Of a stretch of 64,000 bases of DNA, positions 35,585-46,588 are shown one piece after another (the stretch's first letter is position 1; each line of letters starts with the position of its first letter). The DNA is from Pestalotiopsis fici W106-1 (Eukaryota > Ascomycota > Sordariomycetes > Amphisphaeriales > Sporocadaceae): contig NW_006917101.1 of assembly GCF_000516985.1 (NCBI RefSeq), forward strand, positions 1,728,834 to 1,792,833, given 5' to 3'. The position numbers and the translations under genes are program-made. Under the pieces are notes generated by a model. The model was not told where the DNA came from. It made no database searches and saw nothing but the letters and a program-made list of their open reading frames with translations.

Positions 35585-36080
35585 AGTTGGCATGCGCCGA
35601 AAAGAAAATACCAAATGATTAAAATATCTGAAGCCATGACCATTGGGCAAGTTCTGATTAATCAACTGTGTTACAGTAGGCAAGGGTCACATGAAGTTTG
35701 GTACTGGTCGGCTACCCAGGCCCACGGGTCAAAGGTGCCTGTGTTAGTGGAGTTTAGGACCCAAGAAATTGGTTATCAGAAGAGGTGGCGCTAGCTCGCG
35801 GGCCCCAAGTCTTTCTCGTCCCTCCCACTTTTGACCACAAACAATCGCCACTTACACACTATTCTTACTCAGGCCATTCAGAGGCCCATAAATGAATTGA
35901 TATGATAAGTGAGCCGTTTATCCATATCGTTTAGCAGCCTCTCTCCGCAACCGACTTCCGCCCGATCAAAGAGCACGCGACCTTGTGCCTCAATAGGAAG
36001 GTGGAAGTGCGATCATCGTCGGTTGTCCGGCCGCCCCTTGAAGGTGCTAAATGGTGAACCCGCCCCGAACGCCCTAGCCC
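35585..36080. other. Intergenic, phosphatase promoter
   Basis: Nothing supportable. The region leads directly into the phosphatase start. Confidence 0.4.
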
Positions 36081-37541
36081 ATGCAGCTAAACACCATGTC
36101 ACGAATCCTCCAGCAGGGCCCCGACGGCAAGGGCCCGAATACAAAAGCCTACGACCGTCCGCGTCGTCATGGCCGTAATGATTGGCGAAGACTCATGTTC
36201 CTGGGCTTGGCAGTCTTCATCATGATGGCCGGATCGTGGAAAAGGGCCCTCTGGCTGGTGCCGTCGCTAGCAGTGCCTGTGCTGTCGGGTGCATCCTGCA
36301 AGTTTGACCTGTACAAGCACTTGGGAAACTTGTCGCCGTATTTTGTGCCAGACAATACTCCGGCCTCTTTAAAGTCTGGCGCGCCGCCGGGCTGTACAGT
36401 CGACAAGGGCTTCCTTGTGCACCGACACGGCAGCCGTAATCCTCTGTCGGACGAGGTTGGCGTTATACAAAACCTGTCATACTATATCAACAACAACTCG
36501 GCCCTCTTCTCGACTCCACAGACGGAGCTGCCGGCCGAGTACGCCTTTTTGACGGCGGGCTGGAACAGCACCTTTACCATCAATGACCTGTCTGCCCCCG
36601 GCCGACAGCAGCTCTTTGACCATGGCGTGGCCATGAAGCTCAAGTACCCTGATCTGTTCACCGACGTTGTGCTTGCCGGCGACCAGGATCGCGTGGTGGA
36701 GTCGGCCGTCTGGTTCATGGACGGCTACTATGGCCGTTATGTCAACTCGACAGCGACTCTGAACCGCATTGCCGAGGATGATGTCACTGTGAGCTGGATC
36801 ACCCCAGTCGATACTTGCGATGGCTGGGAGTACAGCCTGGGAGGCAGCCTGGTCACTGAATGGGGTGCCGTCTACCTGCCTCCCATTGCAAAGCGGATCA
36901 ACAGCTTACTGGCTGAAGCCTATCCGACTGTGAATTTCACAGCCGCCCATGTCCACGGCATGTTGTACGCCTGTGCATATGGCACTGCTGTGTATGGCAT
37001 CGACTCATCTCCGTGGTGTCCCATCTTTCTCCCAGAAGAGATTCTCAACCACGAATACGAGTATGATCTCCTGATGCGAGGTGCCTTTGGCTACGGCTTG
37101 CCAGACGACATGGGCACCGTTGTAGGCAGCCTCCTCGTGTCAAACGTGACCGCGTTCCTTCAGGACAACTCGGGGCCCAACCTGTCGTTGAACTTTGGCC
37201 ACGACACCACGATTGACCTCGGACTGACGGCGCTCGGTCTCGCCGCGGACCCGGCATACCCTCCAGAGGGACCTGTCAATGCCACACGTGCTTGGCGGAC
37301 GGCGAACCAGGTGCCCTTTGCTGCACAAATGTTTTGGAGGAGTCTGTCGTGCGGCGAGGACACCAGGATCCAGCTGCTGCTCAATGAGGCCAACTTTGAC
37401 CTGAGCCCGACTGGTTGTAAGAGCGATGAATATGGGACATGCAGCTTTGGGGACTTTATTGCTGCTGACACTGTCCAGGCCGCGCTCAATGTGACGCACG
37501 GCGATGCGAGATGGTCGGCTGCATGTGCTGCAAGTCAATAA
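36081..37541 (+). CDS. Histidine acid phosphatase (phytase / MINPP-like)
   Basis: A branch-2 histidine phosphatase that hydrolyses phosphomonoesters, possibly inositol phosphates, outside the cell or in the secretory path. It is a single exon of 486 codons; the second ATG at 36096 (ACACCATGT) has the better context and would shorten it by five residues. A basic N-terminus with a hydrophobic segment (about residues 38-70) suggests a signal anchor. The catalytic motif is HRHGSRNP with His116. The proton-donor motif is GHDTT with His374-Asp375. Several Asn-x-Ser/Thr sites (for example NSTF, NSTA, NLSL) and many cysteines fit a secreted glycoprotein. The second ORF strand here is a shadow. Confidence 0.93.
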   Translation: MQLNTMSRILQQGPDGKGPNTKAYDRPRRHGRNDWRRLMFLGLAVFIMMAGSWKRALWLVPSLAVPVLSGASCKFDLYKHLGNLSPYFVPDNTPASLKSGAPPGCTVDKGFLVHRHGSRNPLSDEVGVIQNLSYYINNNSALFSTPQTELPAEYAFLTAGWNSTFTINDLSAPGRQQLFDHGVAMKLKYPDLFTDVVLAGDQDRVVESAVWFMDGYYGRYVNSTATLNRIAEDDVTVSWITPVDTCDGWEYSLGGSLVTEWGAVYLPPIAKRINSLLAEAYPTVNFTAAHVHGMLYACAYGTAVYGIDSSPWCPIFLPEEILNHEYEYDLLMRGAFGYGLPDDMGTVVGSLLVSNVTAFLQDNSGPNLSLNFGHDTTIDLGLTALGLAADPAYPPEGPVNATRAWRTANQVPFAAQMFWRSLSCGEDTRIQLLLNEANFDLSPTGCKSDEYGTCSFGDFIAADTVQAALNVTHGDARWSAACAASQ

Positions 37542-38567
37542 AGGAGGAAACAGATGAGCCTATCCGATTTATAATAATAGTAGCAGAAGTAATCAAGAAA
37601 GTTGTTTTCAACATAACGAGACATTTTCCGCCTTGGTGAGGTTCGGAGATATGCCGGAGACATATCGGAGACGTATTTGTCCGATGTCTCATGCCGGGGA
37701 AATACAAGTTCAACATTGATGGCTCAGCTGCTGAATCCTGCGATGATGGCAGGTCTTGAATGACATAGGAGTGCTGTCCCCACTATTCGAACCTCGACTG
37801 GGACAATCGGAGTTTGACATGTCAGCTCGTTATGATTATTCAAGATGCACTCTTTACTTGTCCTTATATTGAGGCTGAGGCTGATGCTTCCTGATTTCTT
37901 TTATTAGTAGAATGGAATCTAGGAGTCACTTATGACTTGTTAGTGAGAAAGTTTTGGTATTGGGGTATATGAGCAGTCATGATAGAAAGAGAGGACAATC
38001 AGCACGTGCGGATAGAATGCAGGAATATATGCGTGGCGTCGGCACAGGACGCCACGCCCGCAAGCAGAGCACTTTGGATCAATTCGGTGCGGGTTGCACG
38101 TTGGTGAGAGGCCGGGTGGTGTGGGGGGGTTATATGAGAAGTTATAGTAGAAGATGGAAGGAAAGAAACAACATCATCAACCTAGTTTTTTATCCTAGTC
38201 AGCATCGTCTCAACCACGATAATAAGAGCGAGACGCGATGAAGCCATGACACGGATTCGAAGTCCCTTCACGGGCATCCTACGCAAGGCATGGGGTGTTC
38301 AAGCTGGCAGCAGTGGTGGCACATGCGGATAGTACTCAAGGTATGTAGGCCGGGATGTTTAGGTGGCGGACGCCTGTAAGCAGAGAATTGTCATAGAAGG
38401 AAAGAACAACATCATTGGCCTGGTTTCAGCCCGTCTTCTTGTCAAGCATAAATACTTTAAGTTAACAACGAGTTTCTATTTCATCATATCGTTGGGCGGT
38501 CTTTCAATAGTAAGACAAATATCGACTTGTGTATTCAATTCCCGTTCAATAATATACAGTCAAAACC
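37542..38567. other. Intergenic with imperfect duplication and perfect palindrome
   Basis: No gene. A perfect 10-bp inverted repeat, GCGTGGCGTC and GACGCCACGC with a 7-nt loop, lies at 38031-38057. Sequence words around 38004-38015 (ACGTGCGGATAG) and 38150-38185 (GGAAGGAAAGAAACAACATC) recur in altered form near 38321 and 38392, suggesting an old partial duplication upstream of the SDR gene. Confidence 0.5.
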
Positions 38568-39729
38568 ATGTCTCTGTCCGCTCAACCGTCAATCCACGCG
38601 CAAGACCTTTTTGGAGTCAATGGCCTGGTCGCAGTAGTGACGGGTGGTGCCGCAGGTGTGTGCCTATAAGCCCCCGCATCACAGAAGCATGTCGCTGACC
38701 ATTATATAAACAGGCATCGGGCTAATGATGACCAAGGCCCTGGAGGCCAATGGCGCTACCGTCTTTATTATTGATCTTCGTCAAAATAAACTTGATGAAG
38801 CCCAAAAACAAGCGGTAGGTTTTTACCCGTCGTGTTTTCACTTACCACTTTTTCACTCTAGTATTCCCTCGTTTCTCCCAAAACCAAGAATGCGGCTGAG
38901 ATTATTTCTATCCTTGTAGAAACATGGGAAAATCATTCCCATTCAGGGCGACGTGACGTCCAAGACAGAGCTGGCAAGGATCGTGTCCACGATTGCGTCG
39001 CACCCCCTCAGCGGCGGCGTCGTCAACCTCGTGGTCGCCAACGTCGGCATCAAGGGTCCCGAGCCACCCGTATCCCTGGACCCCGGCGGCCCAACCGCGA
39101 AACCCTCGTTGCAAGAGGCCTACGAGTTTCTCTGGGCCCCCGAGACGGCCGACTTCAACGCCGTCTTTGCCACAAACGTCTCGGCCACCTATTATACCGC
39201 CGTGGCCTTTTTGCCGCTGCTCGACGCCGGTAATGCTGCGGGCAATGTATCCCAGAGCAGCCAAATCGTCATCACGGGCAGCGCGGCCTCGTACTCGCGC
39301 GTCGCGTCCAGCATGTTTGCCTATGGCGCGAGCAAAGCTGCGACGAATGACTTGACTAGGCGGCTCTCCACGACTTTGGTGCCATATCACATTCGAGTCA
39401 ACTCCATCATTCCGGGAAGTAAGTGAATGCAATATTCGTTTTTCTCAGAACTATCTAGACTCCCTATGTCAAGCAGATGTCAAGGAACGTCCGCGAACCG
39501 CAGGCTGACACGAATAGCGTTCCCATCCGAGAACACTGAAGACCTCGTCAAGTTCTTTGACGCTAACCCAGAAGTCTTGAAGGAAATCTTTCCTGTTGGC
39601 CGTTTGGGAAATACAGAGGATATTTCTGGACTGATTCTTTGGCTCAGCTCGCGTGCAGGGTCATATGTCTCCGGCAGTATTGTTCTCGTGGACGGAGGCG
39701 CATTGAGCGTGCGTCCCGCATCTTACTGA
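38568..39729 (+). CDS. Short-chain dehydrogenase/reductase
   Basis: A classical NAD(P)-dependent oxidoreductase acting on a ketone or alcohol of unknown identity. Exons 38568-38655, 38714-38814, 38920-39418 and 39518-39729 encode 299 residues. Splicing restores the cofactor loop VTGGAAGIG across intron 1 (residues 24-32). The DV motif is QGDVTS; the NAG-equivalent is VANVGI; the catalytic Ser is in ITGSAASYSR; Tyr198 and Lys202 are in YGASK. The last intron joins RVNSIIPG to TFPSENTEDLVKFF, and the C-terminus VSGSIVLVDGGALS is standard. No targeting signal. It may share a pathway with the oxidoreductase and methyltransferase genes upstream. Confidence 0.93.
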
Positions 39730-40146
39730 CGTGACATACAAGCGATACCACAGGATTCGTCAGTGAAACCATCGAAATACGAGTGGCATCCTCATATCTG
39801 AGTGTCGATTGGTCGCAAACTAGTTGGACAAGCAAGTTCATTACCTCTTCGCTTGTACATCGTCATCTTCACCATGCCTCCTCGCCGCCGCCCTCCTACT
39901 GCCTATGTGGGCGCAGAGCCTTTGCCGCTCGAGGAGTCTTGCCTCAGCCAGCTGAATCAATTGATGAGACTTCTGGCTGTTGCCTCTTACTACAATCAAT
40001 GTGGTCACTGAAAATCACTTGTTGAAATCATAAATATCGTAAACAGTTGTTATTAATTGTGATTGAATGTGATTGATTTTTTGGAAAGAATTTTCAGTTT
40101 GAAAAAGGTGAAAAAGAAAGGGAAAGAAATTTGTACAAATATAGCC
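39730..40146. other. Intergenic
   Basis: 3' flank of the SDR gene. No supportable gene. Confidence 0.4.
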
Positions 40147-41030
40147 TCAATGTGCTACCAGGCAGCTCACAATCCATCCTAAAATGCAGAATCCCTGTTT
40201 TATCAAAAGCTCAGCCACATCAAATCCGTAGTTGGTGTTGTTAATGTGGGGGATGCCGAGTGAATTGGGGTAGCTCAAGTCACTGAAAAAGACGGCGGAC
40301 TCATTTGATCTTGTTGTTTGTTGTTGCCATGACATTGCTGCATATGGTCTTGGTTGCGGTTTGCCAAGGCCGCAAAGTCCTCGAAGCCGCCGTCTAATAC
40401 GGGGATAGTTAATCTTGCTGCATCGGTAGTCCGGATGAGTATGAGGTTGAATTCAACTTACCGGTCTCCTCCTCGGCGAAGCATTTTATCTATGCCTAGG
40501 CGAGCCTCTCCAGGCGCGATGGGATCAGGAACTCATCGCATGATACCTGTCTCACCCTCTCATAATCATAACACACGAGGTCGCGGTTAGGATCGGGAAC
40601 GACATTTCTGACGCTCTTGTCCCAAATGGTGAGCATGTAGTCTTCATGGACATACGCGGGTTGACCGTTCTGTTTGTGCCTTTGGACAATTATGGAAGTT
40701 GCTGTTCCGGGCGAAATACTGGGTGCATTCAAAGAAAACTCAGATTGGCGTTGTTCTTCCGGCCAGTGAGTTATGCTCATCCAAGCCACAAGTTTGGTCT
40801 CTCTTGGAGAATTCGAAATCGGTGGGAGGCAAGGTCCGCTGGCGATTAGGCGCACACCCTTTATCACGACAGGAAAAACATCTCGTATATCTCATTCTGC
40901 TCATCTATCGCATCCATGAGGGCTTCAAGTTCAGCTTCGTCAAGGGGCTCGCTGCTCCATTTCAGCATGTCCTTGGCTTCTTCGACAAAAATTTCTGGAT
41001 CTTGGAGAATCGGCGCTATGCTTTCCCGGG
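40147..41030 (-). pseudogene. Unresolved coding-like block, possibly a broken gene
   Basis: The minus strand shows protein-like segments in different frames. APILQDPEIFVEEAKDMLKW with an acidic continuation lies at about 40875-41010. PAYVHEDYMLTIWDKSVRN and YDYERVRQVSCDEFLIP lie within a 123-codon frame at 40496-40867. A further frame at 40147-40335 ends in a hydrophobic helix (FCILGWIVSCLVAH). A donor-like GTAAGT sits near 40465. No single splice model joined them without a frame change. I do not recognise a family. It may be a real gene with wrong bases, or a decayed one. Confidence 0.3.
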
Positions 41031-42319
41031 AACATTTGCTTGACTAGGGGCAGGTGTGTAAAGTGGTTAAGGCAAAGAGATGAGATGACTTAATGAGTTG
41101 GTATGCCGTATCATGAAGGCTTGAAGCGAGTTTGTGAGTTGGTAGGTTTTTATGATGTGGGAAAGGAGAGGAAAGTTTCGGGTTTAAGTACTCGGGGGAA
41201 AACAAAACAATGGTACGTCTCTGGACGGGCACGCCTTCTGCATCACATTGCGCGCGTCGTGGCTGCATGGCCTTGGTTGACAAGAAGGAACAACGCATGC
41301 GCCTGCTTTACCGTAATGAAGCCAAGTCAAGTGGTATCTTCCTCTATCGTCGCGATCTTGTGACGCTGTGGTGCTGGTGCTGCTGGACGACTGGTTGTTG
41401 CCCGGCGATTGTGCTGTCAAGATCACCAAAGCCCAGAGCTGTTCTGCGCTTCGGGCACACTATGATCACACCTCTTATTTTCAATCTGTTTTATCAAGGG
41501 AATCCTGAACTCTTTCATCGAGGACGCTCTATCAAAGGCTCACATATACTGCTCAAAGTTCAATCCGAACAAGAAATAAATGCCACAGCAAGGCCCCGAA
41601 GACCATGAAGAACCCGAGGGGTCGAGATGATTGAATCGGTCTCCCCGTTGGCAGTCAAGGTAGCAGCGACCTCCAATGAAACCCAGAGTTCCTAATCCAA
41701 ATCTACCTTCCCAGAGGCTTGCAAGGCAGTCTCCGGGGTAAGGCAACAGGGCACCATTGCCTGATCAACTTGCAACTTCCACCCGCTCGGTATACAAGAG
41801 TGGCTTGTCACTTTCGTATTGATCAACCTGTCAATCTTTCCCGTTGCTAGAACAGCACACGAAGCACACTTTCCCACATAAACATAAAGTAAACTATCTA
41901 GACTTCCCTAGTGTAGTATGTTAATTGGTCTCACTTCTTGACTTGGTCGCAGAGTTACCTGCAGAGTGAGGATGGACTCCTTTGCTAATTCATGACAGCC
42001 AAGCTTCCCAGTCTGGAGGCCCTATGTGATTGCCGCTGTTCTCTACAAGTTACATTCATCAAGATACTTTCTACACTGATCAATTAAATGGTGAGCAGAG
42101 ATGAGACGTTCTACTCCCAGGGATGGATAAGCCAGTCATTATTCCATCGTCAAAAGTGTTGCGGCACGGGTATCATTTGTGAGGTCCGCGATAGTGCTTA
42201 TATTACAAAAGAAGATACATGCCCCTGGGCAAGTCTAACCACGGTCCGTCTTCACATCTTCTTCGTGGCCCCTCCAGAGGGGCGGACATGTGGACATTTC
42301 CTCGTCATCGACAAGTCAC
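41031..42319. other. Intergenic
   Basis: Open frames of 60-130 codons overlap on both strands without recognisable content. I see no repeats or RNA genes. Confidence 0.4.
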
Positions 42320-43431
42320 CTAGGCAGGTGCCGGCACGGTGACAAAGATCGTCGTAGTGCTACTACCCGCAGCAGCAGCATCGGTAGCAGCCGGAGCGGC
42401 GGGAGGTATGGTCAAGGTAATGGCACTCGCCGCCGGGGGCGCAGCAGCAGCCGCCGAAGTAGCGGCAGGGTCAGCGGCAGGCGCAGCAGCGGGGGCTTCT
42501 GCAGCAGGAGGAGCAGCGGCCTGAGCAGGAGCCGGCGTAAAGGCGGCTAGGTCGAGGGGGATCTGGGCGACGGTGCCGCCCACGACGTTGGTGCCGTCGC
42601 CGCTTTGGCTCGAGGCCTGGGAGATTTTGGCGTAGTCGACGACTTGCTGAACGTTGGCGCTGAGGATAAAAGGTTAGTATTTTTTTCTTTCTTTTTTTTT
42701 CTTCTTGGCAGCTTCGACGGTATAATGGCTTACGGGTTGATGACGATTACTTGACCTTCTTGGCAATGAGGGCCTGTCGCACAGTACAGGAACATTGGGT
42801 CGGTGCTCGTAACGGGCATGCTGAATGTCCCTACAGTGGTCTGGCCGTCGACGAACGGAATGTGGCCCGAGTGGATGGCCGTGGCAACGGATGCCTAGTG
42901 TTGATGCAATGTCAGTATAGATGATCTTAAAGTCATCATGCCATAAGAGCCTCTAAAGCAAATCTGACCAAACCTCTAAAAGAAAACGTCTCTTTCATAA
43001 ATGATAAGATGCGTGCTTACCTGGAGTGGCTGACAACCAACATCCTGTGCGGATTGTGTGACAGTATGGTTGCCATTGCTGAACTGGAACTGGACGACAT
43101 CACCCACGGCGGCGGTGACTACGTTTGGGACAAAGGTATCCTGCGGGCCGCCCACAACAACGGGGATGATTTGGTTTGCTCGAACTGTTTTGCTCAGCAT
43201 TAGCTTTCGGCAGTACTAGGTTTTTTTTTTNTTTTTTTTTTTTTTTCACTCAGAGAAATACATACCAGAAAACCCGCTCGGCATGAATGCCCTCAGTGCT
43301 TGCGCGGCAGCCTCTTCAGGTGTCATGACAGCCGCTGGATCGGTAGCGGAAGCAACATCTTGCGGAAAAGGCTGCGGCAAGGCGCTCACGGCGACAGCGG
43401 CCAAGAAAACGGACTTTAGTATGCTCTGCAT
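42320..43431 (-). CDS. Secreted cupredoxin-domain protein, Ala/Pro-rich tail
   Basis: Fungal extracellular cupredoxin-like protein. Exons 43266-43431, 43021-43184, 42734-42894 and 42320-42659 encode 276 residues. A signal peptide (MQSILKSVFLAAVAVSALP) is followed by a propeptide-like stretch. The cupredoxin fold has VGDVVQFQFSNGNHTVTQS with His95, then FLYCATGPHCQEGQ. Candidate copper ligands are His95, Cys148 and His153; the position usually held by Met is Gln158. The C-terminal 90 residues are low-complexity Ala/Pro. No clear GPI tail. Intron 1 (43185-43265) contains a poly-T run with an N at 43231. The role may be copper binding at the cell surface or electron transfer; unproven. Confidence 0.87.
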
Positions 43432-45529
43432 TATATCTAGTTGAAGGTGATCCGGGCGGTCTTCGTTCAAAGAATGAAAAACAAAAATGACGTAACTCGT
43501 GAATTATAAATGAATGTAATACCGGTCAACGGACTGTCTCTTTCTCCACTGGAGAAGTGAGATTGATCGAAAAGAAAAACGGACGAGTCACACAAAAAGA
43601 GCGATATGGGAAGTTCAAGGAAGGGGAGAAGAGAAAATTAAGCTTGAATTAAAGTGGTGGCATGTACCGGGACGCGGTATATATCACTCTCTGCACCATT
43701 GCAACGACTCGACCTAGGAACCATCTCCCAATAAACCTCGTAGCCAAGCAGTCTGTATCCACATCTCGGCGTCAACTTGGCGACATGCCTTTTGGGGGGT
43801 GAGGCTGTGTATTTTCCAAGATAGTCCAAGGCCTGAATAACCTTCCTTGCCCCCGATATCCACGTTGTTGACACGCTGATGTCTGGGCGCTGGATGTAAG
43901 GGAGGGCAGCGACGACGACACGAGTGTGTCGAGCGTCGTGTTCTCGGATATTCCGCTCTTGGCTTATAGAATAACGCCGAGCCCAGAGCATTAACTGAAC
44001 AAACCCCAATGCCCAAGGCCGAGCCTTGTCATCCGAATCTGGCACTGGATTTAGCACGTAAACACCACGAGTCAAAAAGATGGGTGACGACCAAGACAAC
44101 AAGTCCGAACAGAAGAAAAGACGAAATGGTTTGAAGTTATTCCCAATGCAGCACGATGAGGCTCTGCCAAGAGACCCTGGCGACAGCGTGGATCCGGCAG
44201 AAGCGGCCGGGCGATCTACGTTACTATGATCAACTGTGATCATTGGATCTGCACCCATCACGAAGATCCAAGTTGCATTGCGTAAGACGGCGTTTCCTCG
44301 CGGTTTGGAAATCTGGAAGCCAAGAACTAGGGGGCGCCAGGGTTCAGAGATCGTACGTTAAGATGAAAAAAGAGAGAAGAGACTGAACATTGCGGGCATG
44401 GAAAATGGACGATAATGGGTTGGCAGGTGGAGCCTTTGGCACCCTGTTTCGGATCGACTTCAGATGGCCCCTTGGACGCCATTGAGACGTTTGGCGGCGC
44501 TTGCGTTCGGTTGTTCGGTATACGGCTCGGGCATAAAAATCTCCCATGGAATGGGTTATATGGTATAGAATCTCGGCAATTTTTTGTCATTAATAATCGA
44601 GCCAACCTTCCTTTAAGATAAAGCATAACTTTGACCTTATTCAGCGGAACTACTGATTGCAGAGGAGACGTCGGGTGCTGTTCTACAGAACACACATTTG
44701 CTACCTATCCCTGCCACTCCAAGAATCCGTGCGCAGCGCAAAACTTGTCATTCAACATGATGCACCTGAATTTCATTGCGATTTTTTCGTGAGTTGTATT
44801 ATTGAATTACCAAGTAAGAGGTAAGGTCGTTATAATTTGAAGAGCATTGCAGTATTGCACACTGCCATTGCTTACATCTGAAAAGCGCGCAAATCATTGC
44901 ACTGAAACGGGCGGCATTGTCGACAGTCTTGTCAGCATTGATGCACTTTTGGCTCCAGTGCAGACAGAGCCACTGAGCTTCCAGGCTGTGCTTATTATCT
45001 ATGCATAACCTTTGCTGAAGAATTCATTCTCGTTCGCGACCGAGATGAAGATATCATTGTGGCCAAAGGATTGGGCAAAACCCGCTGACCGAAATAATCC
45101 TTTACCCCTTAACAAATATTAGCTTCGGCCGCCAATTAAGGTGGCTGAAGCTTGGGCTTTGCCTTAGCAAAACTAATTGGGTTGGCCGAAATTGCTTATA
45201 GGGCTGACAGTGCACTATATACATTCCAACCAGCTCTTCGCCGGTCCTAATCCGGCATCGCGTCTATCCCAACGAGCCAATGACCATCGCGCCGGGTGAG
45301 TCGAACGGAAGGCATAGGATTCATTATCATCATCTAGACGATCATTGCATATAGCCTCGATGAGAACCCCTTGTGATAGACTCCTGTTCAGATGTATAAA
45401 GTCATGGACTTGGCAGCCATGAAGCACGACACCAAACACAGCTTCAAGGACAGTATCGTTCTACGCGACCTTTTCTGCGATCCGGGCTAGAAGAATCACA
45501 ATTCCTGTACTGAGTTATACCAAGACTTG
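43432..45529. other. Intergenic, two unsupported minus-strand frames
   Basis: Minus-strand frames of 207 codons (43638-44261) and 122 codons (44327-44695) show no domain, signal peptide or splice context, so I do not call them genes. Around 45110-45200 there are short hairpins (TAGCTTCGGCC...GGTGGCTGAAGC, and GCTTTGCCTTAGCAAAAC), possibly from a small decayed transposon. Confidence 0.4.
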
Positions 45530-46588
45530 ATGCACTTCTCTTCTATCTGGCGCTTCCTCGCCTATACTACAATCACCTCGATGCCAACCCAGGCATCCGT
45601 CTCTCCCATTGCTGGGACCAACGGCTCAGTCAGCAGCAAAACCATCCATCAATTCGCCAACCTGCTCGACTGGGCCGAAAACATTGCCGTTCGCCCCAAT
45701 GGTAACCTCTTGGTGACGCTGCTGGGTCTGAAGCCCCAGCTCTGGCAAATCGCCGAGCCATGGACGGATACCCCCGCCGCGACACTCGTCCACACCTTTC
45801 CCAGCGAGTTGTACGGCCTCGTCGGCATTGCCGAGACGAGTCCCGACGTCTTTGTCACGGCCGGTATCAACACGACGACGCCCAGTCTGTCTTCGGTCTG
45901 GGAGGTGACGTTTGGTACCGACGATAATGATGGATCCGAGTCCGTCGCCACCCGCAAGATTGCCGACATGCACAACGCCATTGTGCTCAATGGCGTAGCG
46001 GCGGTGCCGGGTTGCGGCGACGAACCCTCCTCCTCCTCGGCCGTCTTGATTGCCGATTCCATGGCTGGCGTCGTCTTTCGCGTAGACACCCAGACGGGCA
46101 ACGTCACCACGGCCGCCCAGGTGCCCGAAATGGCGCCGCTCGGCAACATGACGTCGACGCAGAATATTGGTATCAATGGTATCAAGATCCGCGACGGCTA
46201 CCTCTACTTTGACAATAGCTACGCGGCGACCTTGTACCGCGTCAAGATTGACGAGACCGGCTTCGTGGCCGCGGACGCCGTTGCTGAAAATGTTGCCGTC
46301 ATTAGCGATGAGACCTTTCTCGATGACTTTGTGTTTGACACGCGCGGCAATATCTACATTGCCTCAAATCACGGAAGCACGGTGCGCCGGGTTGATATGG
46401 CGACGGGTGACAATGTTGTACTGGCTGGAGCTGCAGGTCAACAGACTGTCCTCGGGGATACGGCTGCAGCTTTTGGAAGAACGGATATGGATCGCGAAGT
46501 CCTATACGTGACAACGAGTGGCTTCGATGTCAAGACGGCCGTCGAGCCAGGCAAGGTTGTTGCTATCAACGTTGCTGGATTGAAGTAG
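45530..46588 (+). CDS. Secreted six-bladed beta-propeller (SMP-30-like) protein
   Basis: The single exon encodes 352 residues. The longer frame begins with TTG at 45527, so the ATG at 45530 is taken as start. An N-terminal hydrophobic segment (WRFLAYTTITSMPTQASV) suggests secretion. Repeated blade-like units appear: NIAVRPNGNLLVTLLGLKPQ, GVAAVPGCGD...VLIADSMAGVVFRVD, GINGIKIRDGYLYFDNSYAA, DDFVFDTRGNIYIASNHGS, and DREVLYVTTSG. This layout is that of SMP-30/gluconolactonase and strictosidine-synthase-like propellers. Asn-linked glycosylation sites (NGS, NTT, NVT, NMT) fit secretion. The reaction is unknown; lactonase or plain ligand binding are both possible. Confidence 0.87.
   Translation: MHFSSIWRFLAYTTITSMPTQASVSPIAGTNGSVSSKTIHQFANLLDWAENIAVRPNGNLLVTLLGLKPQLWQIAEPWTDTPAATLVHTFPSELYGLVGIAETSPDVFVTAGINTTTPSLSSVWEVTFGTDDNDGSESVATRKIADMHNAIVLNGVAAVPGCGDEPSSSSAVLIADSMAGVVFRVDTQTGNVTTAAQVPEMAPLGNMTSTQNIGINGIKIRDGYLYFDNSYAATLYRVKIDETGFVAADAVAENVAVISDETFLDDFVFDTRGNIYIASNHGSTVRRVDMATGDNVVLAGAAGQQTVLGDTAAAFGRTDMDREVLYVTTSGFDVKTAVEPGKVVAINVAGLK

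Noticed and set aside
42290..42550. Ala-rich and Arg/Ser-rich plus-strand frames
   Set aside because: Antisense of the low-complexity Ala/Pro tail of the cupredoxin gene.
43638..44261. 207-codon minus-strand frame
   Set aside because: No domain, signal peptide or splice context. Composition is like the surrounding intergenic DNA, so not called a gene.
45110..45200. Hairpins that might mark a MITE
   Set aside because: No clear terminal repeats or target duplication, and no second copy in the window.
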